Shown piece after piece: positions 8,518 to 16,983 of a stretch of DNA of 64,000 nucleotides. Under the pieces are notes generated by a model. It was not told where the DNA came from. It made no database searches and worked only from the letters and a program-made list of their open reading frames with translations. This DNA comes from DIGJ01 sp041821315. Its GTDB lineage: Bacteria; Bacillota; Clostridia; Lachnospirales; Lachnospiraceae. How positions within the stretch are numbered: position 1 is the first letter of the stretch; every line of letters begins with the position of its first letter. The position numbers and the translations under genes are program-made. Where the stretch lies: contig JBGUEO010000023.1 of assembly GCA_041821315.1 (NCBI GenBank), positions 12,106-76,105 on the forward strand, in the 5' to 3' direction.

Positions 8518-9171
8518 CTAGATTAAATAATTTAGAATTTCTTCTGGTTTTTCTATAATTGCCTGGGGTGAAAAAGCTTCTAATTCCTCTCTTTTACGAA
8601 ATCCCCAAAGTACTCCAATTGTAGACATTTTAGCTGCCATTCCATTTTTCATATCAACATTTGTATCCCCCACATAGATACATTGATTGGGCATGAATCC
8701 AAGCTCCTTTGCTGCCGCAATGGTACTGGCGGGATCCGGTTTCTTAGGGAATCCTTCCTTATGACCTACGATGATATCAAAATAGTCTCTTCCAAATAAT
8801 GATTCCACTACATCAATAGAACGAAGATGTGGCTTATTGGAGATTACCCCTATTTTGATTCCTCTACTCTTTAGTGCACCCAGCATTTCTTTGATTCCAG
8901 GAAAAGGGGTTACATGATACGTGCAATCCAGTTCAAAAAACTTTTTATATTCAGAATAAGCCATTTCAAATAAGCTACAATCTTCATCTCCAGAAGCCTT
9001 GAGTGCTCTTTTTATCAAAGTATCTGCACCATCTCCTGCAAAATAATTATATTTTTCTACTGGCTGCGGTCTAAGCCCGACCATTTCAAGTGCCTTGTTC
9101 CCAGCAACTGCTATCGACTCTACCGTATCTGCTAAGGTGCCATCAAGGTCAAATAGTACACATTTAATCAT
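8518..9171 (-). CDS. HAD phosphatase, phosphoglycolate phosphatase-like
   Basis: Haloacid-dehalogenase hydrolase (217 aa) of the PGP/Gph/beta-phosphoglucomutase group. The nucleophile motif DLDGT is at residues 8-12. An alpha-helical cap follows, then motif II VISNKP, motif III lysine in KKPDPAS and motif IV YVGDTNVDMKNG. Likely substrates are small phosphate esters such as 2-phosphoglycolate produced by DNA repair, which would suit its position with a DNA helicase; substrate specificity cannot be read from sequence. Its ATG overlaps the helicase stop by 8 nt, implying translational coupling. Confidence 0.85.
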   Translation of the reverse strand: MIKCVLFDLDGTLADTVESIAVAGNKALEMVGLRPQPVEKYNYFAGDGADTLIKRALKASGDEDCSLFEMAYSEYKKFFELDCTYHVTPFPGIKEMLGALKSRGIKIGVISNKPHLRSIDVVESLFGRDYFDIIVGHKEGFPKKPDPASTIAAAKELGFMPNQCIYVGDTNVDMKNGMAAKMSTIGVLWGFRKREELEAFSPQAIIEKPEEILNYLI

Positions 9172-11512
9172 TTGTATTCCTCCAAAATTCTTTTGCTATC
9201 TCTCGCATTGAATACTCGTTTACAAATTGGTTTGGAAACCATTCTCTAGGAAACAATCGCGTATATTGCCAATTACTAAAACGCTCATCCAAAAGCAAAA
9301 TAACTCCTTTATCCTCGGCTGTACGAATTACTCTTCCTGCTGATTGTAACACTTTATTCATACCATTGTAAAGATAGGCATAATCAAAACCAGCACCTTT
9401 TTTTTCTTGATAATAATTTCGAAATAATTCTCGTTCATTGCAAACCATTGGAATTCCTGTACCAACAATAATAGCTCCAATTAAGCGATCATTTTTCAGA
9501 TCAATGCCTTCACCAAAAATCCCACCCATGACACAAAATCCAATCTGTGTTTTTATGCTTTCTTCCGAAAAATGAGAAAGAAACTCTTCTTTTCCCTCTT
9601 CACTCATTCCCTGTGTTTGCATATGAAGTTCCACATCTTCGCTCTCTTTCATATAAGCAGCTACCTGACAAATCATTTGATAAGAAGAGAAAAAGACAAA
9701 ATAATTTCCCTTCTTAGCGGTCGATAATCGTTCAATATACGTTGCAATTTTTTGAAACATTGATTCATTTCGGCTCTTGTATTTTGTACTGACATCGGAT
9801 GCAATCATAAGTAACTTTTTATTAACATCAAATGGTGAAGGGGCATACATTTCATAATCATCTTTGGTACCGCCTAATTGTTCCTTATAATATTGTATCG
9901 GCAATAAGGTTGCAGAAAAAAAGATTGCGCTCTTTCCCTTTTCCAAATAATACATAAGTTTTTGTGAAGGATCCATACAATTTAATGTCATGCCAAACCT
10001 TGTATTATCTTCATAGTCGGTATAGACTACATAGCGATCATCCATTTCTTCATAAATAGAAAGAAAATGACGAATATCAAAATATAAATTAAGTACAATA
10101 TCCCGATCCAAAAGATTTGGCATTCCCTGTAAAAATTCATCAAAAAATGTCATAGCACGCATCAAATGAAAGGCAAACATCTGTATATCCGAAACAACCT
10201 CAAATTCATCACAAGCTCGCTTAAATTCAAGTAAATCATGATTGCAAGTGGCAAGCGCCTGCTCTAATTTTTTATGATAAGGCTTTATGATTGCCTTGAC
10301 TTCCAAGAAATCACGTTTTGACAACCTAGCGCTATACATCTTTCTTGCTCGTTCTACCAGATTGTGTGCTTCATCAATTAAAAACACAAAGTCCTGCTTC
10401 TTTTCCGATGCAAAAAAACGACGTAAATGAGCATTTGGATCAAACGCATAGTTATAATCACAGATTACTGCATCTGCCCAATTCGTAGTATCCAGACACA
10501 TTTCAAACGGACATACACTGTACTTTTTTGCATATTCTAAAATAAGCTCCCGGCTAATTTGATTTTGTGAGGTAAGCAAATCATAAACAGCATCGTTTAC
10601 TCTATCATAATGACCACTGGCACGTTCACACTCTTTTGGATTACAAGTACATTTGTCGTAAATACAAATTTTTTCTTTTGCAGTTATTGTCACCACTTTT
10701 AGAAACATCCCTTTCTCAACTAAGAGAGATATGGTGTCTTGTGCTACAGTTCTTGCAATGGTCTTTGCTGTCAAATAAAAAATTTTTTCAACCTCACCTT
10801 CTCCCATTGCTTTCACTGCTGGAAACAAGGTAGAAATCGTCTTACCTACCCCCGTAGGTGCTTCGATGTACAACTTTTTGTTACGAATAATGCTGCGATA
10901 CACTCCTGCTACTAAATCTCTTTGACCTTCTCGATAAGGGAATGGAAATTCAATTTGTTTAATCGATGCATTGCGTTGTTTTTTCCATTGATATTGCCAA
11001 TTTGCCCATTTTGAATACTCTTTAATTAAACCATCAAACCAAATTTTCAATTCATTAAATGAATACATGTGATGAAAATATTTACAAACTTCAGTATCTA
11101 AATTACAATATGTCATTTGAATATCGATTGTTTCCAACTCTTTCTCTCTTGCATAAATGTAAGCATAACATTTTGCCTGTGCCAAATGTACAAAAATAGG
11201 TTCCTTGATGTATTCCAAATCCATATACATTCCCTTAATTTCATCAATACAAGTTCCATCTATGATTCCGTCTGCTCTTCCCTCAATACAAAGAGAAAAG
11301 GCATCTCCTTCAAAGTCAAGTGGTATCGTAATAGACAACGGTACTTCTGCCTGATAATTCCCTCCTTTTGACTTTTGTATTTTTTTATGAATTCTTGTTC
11401 CCTCCTGGCAAGCAGTTGCATCACTTATTCCATTCCTTGAAGTATCTATATCACCCGAACGCATGATAAATTCCACTAAATTGCGAACTGAAATTTTAAT
11501 ATCCTGGCTCAT
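9164..11512 (-). CDS. PD-(D/E)XK nuclease fused to DinG/XPD-type helicase
   Basis: Superfamily 2 iron-sulfur helicase (782 aa) with an N-terminal nuclease-like domain. Residues about 35-150 show RecB-like PD-(D/E)XK elements (EGRADGI with D81, then IDEIKG with E91 and K93). The helicase has Walker A EAPTGVGKT (about 218-226) and DEAH (about 380-383). Between them, cysteines in KICIYDKCTCNPKEC and VCPFEMC suit a 4Fe-4S cluster. C-terminal motifs GIFGEGIDLK and SAGRVIRT complete it. I start at ATG 11512; the in-frame GTG four codons upstream lies inside the AGGAGGTGA ribosome site. It likely unwinds and cuts repair intermediates. First gene of an operon with the HAD and HD proteins. Confidence 0.88.
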   Translation of the reverse strand: MSQDIKISVRNLVEFIMRSGDIDTSRNGISDATACQEGTRIHKKIQKSKGGNYQAEVPLSITIPLDFEGDAFSLCIEGRADGIIDGTCIDEIKGMYMDLEYIKEPIFVHLAQAKCYAYIYAREKELETIDIQMTYCNLDTEVCKYFHHMYSFNELKIWFDGLIKEYSKWANWQYQWKKQRNASIKQIEFPFPYREGQRDLVAGVYRSIIRNKKLYIEAPTGVGKTISTLFPAVKAMGEGEVEKIFYLTAKTIARTVAQDTISLLVEKGMFLKVVTITAKEKICIYDKCTCNPKECERASGHYDRVNDAVYDLLTSQNQISRELILEYAKKYSVCPFEMCLDTTNWADAVICDYNYAFDPNAHLRRFFASEKKQDFVFLIDEAHNLVERARKMYSARLSKRDFLEVKAIIKPYHKKLEQALATCNHDLLEFKRACDEFEVVSDIQMFAFHLMRAMTFFDEFLQGMPNLLDRDIVLNLYFDIRHFLSIYEEMDDRYVVYTDYEDNTRFGMTLNCMDPSQKLMYYLEKGKSAIFFSATLLPIQYYKEQLGGTKDDYEMYAPSPFDVNKKLLMIASDVSTKYKSRNESMFQKIATYIERLSTAKKGNYFVFFSSYQMICQVAAYMKESEDVELHMQTQGMSEEGKEEFLSHFSEESIKTQIGFCVMGGIFGEGIDLKNDRLIGAIIVGTGIPMVCNERELFRNYYQEKKGAGFDYAYLYNGMNKVLQSAGRVIRTAEDKGVILLLDERFSNWQYTRLFPREWFPNQFVNEYSMREIAKEFWRNTND

Positions 11513-11549
11513 GTGATAGTTCACCTCCTATATTCCCAAACACAAAACA

Positions 11550-11592
11550 GGATTGCTACAAAATATATCAATCCTTTATTTTGTAACAATCC
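11550..11592 (-). terminator. Probable terminator after glnS-DUF2225
   Basis: Inverted repeat: GGATTG(T/C)TACAAAAT arms at 11550-11564 and 11578-11592 around an AT loop, just past the DUF2225 stop. The U tract on the minus strand is short (TGTTTTG), so some read-through into the helicase operon is possible. Confidence 0.65.
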
Positions 11593-11598
11593 CTACTT

Positions 11599-12441
11599 TT
11601 AATTACTTTCGTTTTCTTTCATAATATCTTTCAATTCTCTCGCTTTTGCCTTAATACGCTCGCTCGCCTGCCTAGAAGTAATTACACGCGATATAAAACG
11701 ATTTGCCTCTTCATAATTACCACTTCTTCTAGCCAAATCTGCAACTAAATAGGTCGCCGTATTCTCGTCCATTCCACAAATTGGAAATTGTTCTTTCATA
11801 AATGCAGCCGAAAAACCTTCATATGCATTTTTAATAAACTCATCTTCTTCTTTTTTGAGTTTTTCCAAACTCTTCTCGCGATCTTTCGCATCTTTTGGCA
11901 AGTTCTCTGCCTTTCCTCTGCACATCCACGCAAGTTTTAAGCAAGTATAGGCACGCTCACTTGTCTTTCCATGTTTTACTACCGTATTTAACAACGCAAG
12001 TTTATGTCTGGCAATTGCATCATCATAGCTATAGAAGTCACCTTTGTCATTCATTCCCTTAAAATTAGCAGAAATTTGCTCACGTATCAATTTGCTCTGT
12101 CCAGATGTCATATACGTAAAGAAACGATTAAGTGCAGCATATCCACACTTTGGGCAAACAATTGCATCATACTTGAGCGCATCCACAAGCTGATATTTGG
12201 GACGTAAATCCGTATCTGCAGACATAAGTTTTACTTTTCCTGTGCGAACCGTCTTTGCTTTAAACTCATTGTCACAAACAGGGCAAGTATAGGTTTTATC
12301 AAATAAAATATCAGCTTCTCTAACTTTTGGTTTTTCTTCTTTTTCTTTTTTTAATTTTTCATCTTTTGATTGTTTTTCATAAATATCAACATCTTTAAGT
12401 TTACTCAAGCCAAACGACTCAAGTCCTGAAAAAATACCCAT
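11599..12441 (-). CDS. DUF2225 zinc-binding protein
   Basis: 280-aa protein recognised as the DUF2225 family, common in Firmicutes and of unknown function. A charged N-terminal region (about 45 residues, EKQSKDEKLKKEKEEK) leads to two CxxC pairs (TCPVCDNEF and VCPKCGYAA) that should bind zinc. A helical, tetratricopeptide-like C-terminus follows, with repeated FxKxAYEGFSAA-like helices. It begins 3 nt after glnS, so the two are co-transcribed. Confidence 0.85.
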   Translation of the reverse strand: MGIFSGLESFGLSKLKDVDIYEKQSKDEKLKKEKEEKPKVREADILFDKTYTCPVCDNEFKAKTVRTGKVKLMSADTDLRPKYQLVDALKYDAIVCPKCGYAALNRFFTYMTSGQSKLIREQISANFKGMNDKGDFYSYDDAIARHKLALLNTVVKHGKTSERAYTCLKLAWMCRGKAENLPKDAKDREKSLEKLKKEEDEFIKNAYEGFSAAFMKEQFPICGMDENTATYLVADLARRSGNYEEANRFISRVITSRQASERIKAKARELKDIMKENESN

Positions 12442-12444
12442 TGA

Positions 12445-14145
12445 TTACTTTCCTCCCCGAGCAGGCTTATATGAGCTCTTTTGTGATACAATTCGATTAA
12501 ATACTAAGTGCTCCTTTGTGGAATCTTTGCAATCTACGCAAAAATACCCGTGGCGCAAAAATTGAAAGCTATCATATGCAACTGCATCTTTTAGTTCTGG
12601 CTCAACATAACATTTTTTTAATATCGTCAAAGAATTAGGATTAACATTTACACTTCCATCTTCGTTATAAACTCCCTTTTCTTCATCCACTATATTTTCA
12701 TAAAGGCGAACTTCCGCTTCCAGTGCTGTCGCCGCATCAACCCAATGAATCGTTCCTTTTACCTTTCTTCCAGTAAATCCACTACCGCTCTTTGTCTCTT
12801 TATCATATGTGCAATGCACCTCTACTACCCGTCCTGACTCATCGGTAATATAATCGGTACAGGTTACAAAATATGCATGCATAAGACGAACTTCATTCCC
12901 TGGGAACAAACGGAAATATTTCTTTGGTGGCTCAATCATGAAGTCGTCACGATCAATGTATAACTCACGTCCAAACGAAATTTGGCGGTTTCCAAGTTCT
13001 TCGTTTTCCTGATTATTAGGCATTTCAAGGTACTCTCTTTGACCCTCTGGATAGTTTGTAATAACTAGTTTAATTGGATCAAGCACCGCTAACATTCTAG
13101 GTTTTTTTAATTTCAAATCTTCACGGATACAATATTCAAGCATTGCATAGTCAACCGAACTATTTGCCTTGGATACACCAACTAATTCCATAAACATTCG
13201 AATCGATTCTTTTGTAAATCCACGTCGCCTAAGTGCCGCAATCGAAACCAATCTTGGATCATCCCAACCATCCACAATCTTATCTTCTACTAGTTTTTTA
13301 ATATACCGCTTACCCGTAACTACATTGGTTAAATAAAGCTTTGCAAATTCGATTTGTCTTGGAGGATATTCATATGCTAACTCTCTTACAACCCAATCAT
13401 ATAATGGTCTATGGTCTTCAAATTCCAACGTGCAAATAGAATGGCTGATTCCTTCAATTGCGTCTTCAATCGGATGTGCAAAATCATACATTGGATATAC
13501 ACACCATTTATCTCCTGTGTTGTGGTGTTTCATTTTACTTACTCGATAAATGATAGGATCTCTCATATTAATGTTTGGAGAACTCATATCAATTTTAGCA
13601 CGTAATACTTTTGAACCATCCGCAAACTCCCCATCCTTCATACGTGTAAATAAATCTACATTTTCCTCTACACTACGATTTCTATAAGGACTGTTTTTAC
13701 CTGGCTCCTTTAGTGTACCTCTATATTCCCTAATTTCATCTGCCGATAACTCACAAACATATGCCTTCCCCTTTTGAATCAGTTTCATAGCAGCTTCATA
13801 CATTTTATCAAAATAATCAGAAGCAAAAAACAAATGATCTTTAAAGTCAGCACCAAGCCATTCGACATCAGCTTGAATGGATTCAACAAATTCCATCTTT
13901 TCTTTCGTTGGGTTTGTATCATCAAATCGCAAGTTGAATGTTCCACCATATTTTTTTGCAAGTCCACTATTTAATAAAATCGACTTTGCATGTCCAATAT
14001 GCAAGTACCCGTTTGGTTCAGGTGGAAATCTCGTTACAATATTTTTACAATTTCCTTCTGCCAAATCCTTTTCTATCATCTGTTCTATAAAATTTTTTGA
14101 GACAACCTCTTTTTCCAATAAGGAATTTTCATGTTCCATTTCCAT
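12445..14145 (-). CDS. glnS: Glutaminyl-tRNA synthetase
   Basis: Class I aminoacyl-tRNA synthetase (566 aa) that charges tRNA-Gln directly. HIGH is at residues 49-52 (YLHIGHAKS). Typical GlnRS blocks follow: LRFDDTNP, YPMYDFAHPIEDA, GISHSICTLEFEDHRPLYDW and GWDDPRL. C-terminal anticodon-binding barrels contain KLVITNYPEG and RLMHAYFV. The KMSKS-like loop reads NVVTGKRYIKK (about residues 273-283) where E. coli GlnRS has VMSKRK. The start at ATG 14145 is chosen for GAAGGAGGA 10 nt upstream; the family's conserved part begins right after. Many Firmicutes use GatCAB instead, so this gene reflects the lineage. Leads an operon with DUF2225. Confidence 0.94.
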   Translation of the reverse strand: MEMEHENSLLEKEVVSKNFIEQMIEKDLAEGNCKNIVTRFPPEPNGYLHIGHAKSILLNSGLAKKYGGTFNLRFDDTNPTKEKMEFVESIQADVEWLGADFKDHLFFASDYFDKMYEAAMKLIQKGKAYVCELSADEIREYRGTLKEPGKNSPYRNRSVEENVDLFTRMKDGEFADGSKVLRAKIDMSSPNINMRDPIIYRVSKMKHHNTGDKWCVYPMYDFAHPIEDAIEGISHSICTLEFEDHRPLYDWVVRELAYEYPPRQIEFAKLYLTNVVTGKRYIKKLVEDKIVDGWDDPRLVSIAALRRRGFTKESIRMFMELVGVSKANSSVDYAMLEYCIREDLKLKKPRMLAVLDPIKLVITNYPEGQREYLEMPNNQENEELGNRQISFGRELYIDRDDFMIEPPKKYFRLFPGNEVRLMHAYFVTCTDYITDESGRVVEVHCTYDKETKSGSGFTGRKVKGTIHWVDAATALEAEVRLYENIVDEEKGVYNEDGSVNVNPNSLTILKKCYVEPELKDAVAYDSFQFLRHGYFCVDCKDSTKEHLVFNRIVSQKSSYKPARGGK

Positions 14146-14280
14146 GGTTGTTTCTCCTCCTTCGGTCATAAATGGCATTTATATAATATATTATCACAAT
14201 TTGTCCTATTTAAAAACCCCTAATTTCAGATAAATAACGGCATTTTTAATTACACGTGTTGTCACTTTTTAAGACATTGA

Positions 14281-14309
14281 AAAAAAGAGGTCTTTTAAAC
14301 CTCTTTTTC
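14281..14309 (-). terminator. Terminator of SleB-like gene
   Basis: AAAAAGAGGT/ACCTCTTTTT hairpin with A and T runs on both sides, 18 nt past the stop of the cell-wall hydrolase. Confidence 0.85.
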
Positions 14310-14326
14310 TTTTTGTTTCACACTAC

Positions 14327-15079
14327 TTATTTGAATTGATGATTCGCTATGGTTAGTCTCGCTTTTCTTACACGTCCACTAAAATATAAATAGCTTTTCA
14401 TGTTAATTTTTTTATCTTTATATGTTGTTTGCTTCGTACCCGATAATGCTTCTTTTGCTGCTTTAATACAAGCTTTTTCATTTTTCGAAGTAAATTTTCC
14501 ATCATCATATTCGTTTAATGCCTTTGCAAGTGCACCGTTTCTTGCTGGACCAAACTGATATTTTTGATAGATTACTGATTTTATTGTATTTGGAAATGAC
14601 TTTGATTCCATACGATTTACGACAACGATACCAACTGCCACTTTTCCCGCATATGGTTCTCCATTTGCTTCACATGAGATCAGCGCTGCAAGCAAGCGAA
14701 GTTCTGCTTTCGTATAGGTTACCTGTTCCGTTTTTTTCGCTTTTTTTTCAGTACTTGCTTTCGTAGTACTTGCTTTCGTAGTAGTTTCTTTTTTAACTTT
14801 TGTTTCTTTTAAAGCTGAGTCCGAAGATTCCTCTTCTTTTCCTTCACTATCCGTTAACTCTTCTACTGGTTCTGTTACTTCTGATTCCTTACTTGTTTCT
14901 ATTGTCTGTGTTGTATCTTCTGTTTCAATAAGATTCGTATCTGACGCTTGTGTAATTACGTCTGTAGCAGTTGTCTCCGTTATTTGCTCTGTTACTTCAG
15001 CAGCATATGTGTGAATACCAACTGTTCCACTCACTAAAACGCAAGCAAGTAAACACAACATTAAGTTTCTGAGTTTCAT
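14327..15079 (-). CDS. SleB-like cell wall hydrolase
   Basis: Exported 250-aa protein. A signal peptide (MKLRNLMLCLLACVLVSG to THTYAAE-like cleavage region) is followed by about 100 residues rich in Thr, Ser and Glu, probably a wall-spanning linker. The C-terminal hydrolase_2/SleB domain (about residues 120-240: LRLLAALISCEANGEPYAGK, VAVGIVVVNRM, YQFGPARNGAL) contains the glutamate expected to be catalytic in the EANGE motif. SleB-type enzymes are lytic transglycosylases in spore cortex germination, but vegetative relatives exist. ATG 15079 is chosen for AAGGAGATTGTTT upstream and for the signal peptide. Confidence 0.88.
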   Translation of the reverse strand: MKLRNLMLCLLACVLVSGTVGIHTYAAEVTEQITETTATDVITQASDTNLIETEDTTQTIETSKESEVTEPVEELTDSEGKEEESSDSALKETKVKKETTTKASTTKASTEKKAKKTEQVTYTKAELRLLAALISCEANGEPYAGKVAVGIVVVNRMESKSFPNTIKSVIYQKYQFGPARNGALAKALNEYDDGKFTSKNEKACIKAAKEALSGTKQTTYKDKKINMKSYLYFSGRVRKARLTIANHQFK

Positions 15080-15128
15080 AAACAATCTCCTTAACAATCT
15101 GTTAAACTTAATTAACATTTATGTAACA

Positions 15129-15156
15129 ATTATAACACATAGTTATTAAAAATCAA
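15129..15156 (-). promoter_or_regulatory. Promoter of SleB-like gene
   Basis: TTGATT (15151-15156) and TATAAT (15129-15134), 16-nt spacer, about 50 nt before the ATG on the minus strand. Confidence 0.6.
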
Positions 15157-15226
15157 GTAGTTTTGTAACATTTACTTATTTTCTGCTATTTTCCCGCTTC
15201 GCATATGCATTCCAACTTCTTTTAAC

Positions 15227-15255
15227 TTGCAAGTCAAAAAAAAATATGCTATACT
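15227..15255 (+). promoter_or_regulatory. Promoter of queuosine-salvage operon
   Basis: TTGCAA (15227-15232) and TATACT (15250-15255), 17-nt spacer, starting transcription about 18 nt before the preQ1 aptamer. Confidence 0.65.
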
Positions 15256-15279
15256 TTTTTCGCATGTACAAATCAATAA

Positions 15280-15318
15280 GACAGTTCGTAACCATCCTGT
15301 CGTTAAACAAAACTAGGG
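15280..15318 (+). promoter_or_regulatory. preQ1-I riboswitch
   Basis: Compact H-type pseudoknot aptamer. P1 is GACAG/CTGTC (15280-15284 with 15297-15301) around loop TTCGTAACCATC. The tail is GTTAAACAAAACTAGGG. The loop and the A-rich tail closely resemble the Thermoanaerobacter preQ1-I aptamer, and the tail CTAG can pair back into the loop. It is followed by a terminator and by a QueL-like enzyme and YhhQ transporter, which fits repression of queuosine-precursor salvage by preQ1. Confidence 0.88.
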
Positions 15319-15340
15319 CCAAATTATACGAGTATTTTAA

Positions 15341-15362
15341 GGCGCTTATTGCGCCTTTTTTT
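15341..15362 (+). terminator. Terminator in preQ1 leader
   Basis: GGCGC/GCGCC stem with loop TTATT and seven U residues, between the aptamer and the ATG. It is the likely expression platform of the riboswitch (OFF when preQ1 is bound). I could not define a clear antiterminator pairing by eye. Confidence 0.85.
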
Positions 15363-15424
15363 ATTGGATTGGATTAAAAATACTCCCATTTTGTAAATTA
15401 CATTTATAAAGGAGAGAGTTCTCT

Positions 15425-16153
15425 ATGAATAACTCGGAACATACTATCATCCGCTATTCTCTTATTACAAAGAAAAATCCGCGGGAAATCGTCATGCTGC
15501 GTGGCACCGGATGCCAGTGGAGAAAGTGTCGTTTTTGTGATTATCATCTGGATTTTAGCAAAGACGTTACCAAAAACTATCAGTTAAACCACTCCATCTT
15601 AACACAAGTCACCGGCAAATTTCATCGTTTGGAAGTAATAAATTCGGGCAGTTTCGTAGACTTAGATGAAGCTACACTTTTACAAATTGAATCGATTTGT
15701 TTGGAACGACAAATAAAAGACTTGCATTTTGAATGCCATTGGATGCATCGAAATGAAGTCATACCCTTGAGAGAACGATTTGAAAAAATCGGTATCAACG
15801 TTCATATTAAAACAGGAGTCGAGACCTTTGATACTTTGTTTCGTGAAACAGTTTTATGCAAAGGATTTGATATAGCCACCCCCTCCATACTCGCAAACTA
15901 TTTTGACGAAGTATGTCTTTTACAAGGAATTAGTGGACAAACAGTAACATCTATGCGCGATGATATTGAAACTGGATTAGCTCATTTTCAGCGAGTATGC
16001 GTAAATATAATGGTAGAAAACTCCACGCAAGTCAAACCAGATTCTGATGTCATAAAGGCCTTTTATAATTTTGTTTATCCTCACTACAAGGAAAATGATC
16101 GGATTGATATCTTATTGGAAAACACCGACTTTGGTGTTGGCAGTACAACATGA
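15425..16153 (+). CDS. queL: Radical SAM enzyme, QueL-like queuine lyase
   Basis: 242-aa radical SAM protein. The cluster motif GTGCQWRKCRFCDYH puts cysteines at 30, 35 and 38, i.e. CX4CX2C rather than the usual CX3CX2C. Clostridioides difficile has a small radical SAM enzyme, QueL, that releases preQ1 from queuine during queuosine salvage. A preQ1 riboswitch upstream and a YhhQ transporter downstream make that role the best guess here. The ribosome site AAAGGAGAGAG precedes ATG 15425. No queuosine hydrolase (QueK) is adjacent, so free queuine may be imported. Function is inferred from family and context, not shown by sequence alone. Confidence 0.72.
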   Translation: MNNSEHTIIRYSLITKKNPREIVMLRGTGCQWRKCRFCDYHLDFSKDVTKNYQLNHSILTQVTGKFHRLEVINSGSFVDLDEATLLQIESICLERQIKDLHFECHWMHRNEVIPLRERFEKIGINVHIKTGVETFDTLFRETVLCKGFDIATPSILANYFDEVCLLQGISGQTVTSMRDDIETGLAHFQRVCVNIMVENSTQVKPDSDVIKAFYNFVYPHYKENDRIDILLENTDFGVGSTT

Positions 16154-16204
16154 CAAAACAATCTGCAATGAAAGGTATCCAAACGGATAAAATAGGTAAA
16201 AAAT

Positions 16205-16906
16205 ATGAATATCAGTAATGAGTACATACTCATAGTCAGTTTAATCGGAATTTATGCTTCTATACTTTTATGGTTTTACATCTTTGGACAAAAAGGATTA
16301 ATGTGCTTTACAGCAATTGCTACCATCGCAGCTAATATTGAAGTCCTAATTGTCATTCGTGCGTTTGGCATGGAACAGACTTTGGGTAATATATTGTTTG
16401 CGTCTACATTTCTAATCACGGACATTTTAAGTGAAGTTGCAGGAAAAAAAGAAGCACAAACAGCCGTTAATATTGGAATTTTTACTTCCATTACCTTTGT
16501 CCTTTTATCACAATCCTGGCTGTTGTATACCCCTGCATCCACCGATTGGGCATTTCCAAATATTCAAAGCATCTTTTCAAACACTCCTCGTTTGATGTTT
16601 GCAAGTTTAATTATCTATGTCATTACACAAAAGTTTGATGTCTGGGCATATCACAAATGGTGGGCATTCACAGAAAAATTAACGGGAGACCGACGCAAAT
16701 TATTGTGGGTAAGAAACAATGGTTCTACTCTAATCTCTCAGTTTTTTAACACATTTTTATTTACTTTTCTTGCCTTTTACGGCATGTATGATATGAGTAC
16801 TCTTTGGAGTATCGTATTTTCCAGCTACATTATCTTTGTCGCAACTAGCCTTGCAGACACGCCTGTGGTATATCTGGCAAGAAAAATTGCAGATAAAAGA
16901 GCATAA
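16205..16906 (+). CDS. yhhQ: YhhQ/VUT-family queuosine precursor transporter
   Basis: Integral membrane protein (233 aa, about six hydrophobic segments) of the vitamin-uptake-like YhhQ family. E. coli YhhQ imports preQ0 and preQ1, and related proteins take up queuine. Family landmarks seen: TDILSEVAGKKEA after the second or third helix, the KFDVWAYHKWW stretch, and LWVRNNGSTLISQFFNTFLF near the C-terminal third. It lies 51 nt after the queL stop in the same operon under the preQ1 riboswitch and ends at a strong hairpin. The likely job is bringing queuine into the cell for QueL; substrate is inferred. Confidence 0.9.
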   Translation: MNISNEYILIVSLIGIYASILLWFYIFGQKGLMCFTAIATIAANIEVLIVIRAFGMEQTLGNILFASTFLITDILSEVAGKKEAQTAVNIGIFTSITFVLLSQSWLLYTPASTDWAFPNIQSIFSNTPRLMFASLIIYVITQKFDVWAYHKWWAFTEKLTGDRRKLLWVRNNGSTLISQFFNTFLFTFLAFYGMYDMSTLWSIVFSSYIIFVATSLADTPVVYLARKIADKRA

Positions 16907-16921
16907 AACATTCACAAAAAA

Positions 16922-16967
16922 AGAGCTGTTACAAAACAGAAGGTTATCTTCCTTTTTGAACAGCTCT
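16922..16967. terminator. Bidirectional terminator between yhhQ and chemoreceptor
   Basis: AGAGCTGTT/AACAGCTCT arms (16922-16930, 16959-16967) with an inner GAAGG/CTTCC hairpin; it serves the convergent yhhQ and chemoreceptor genes. Confidence 0.82.
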
Positions 16968-16983
16968 CTCTATTATAATATTA

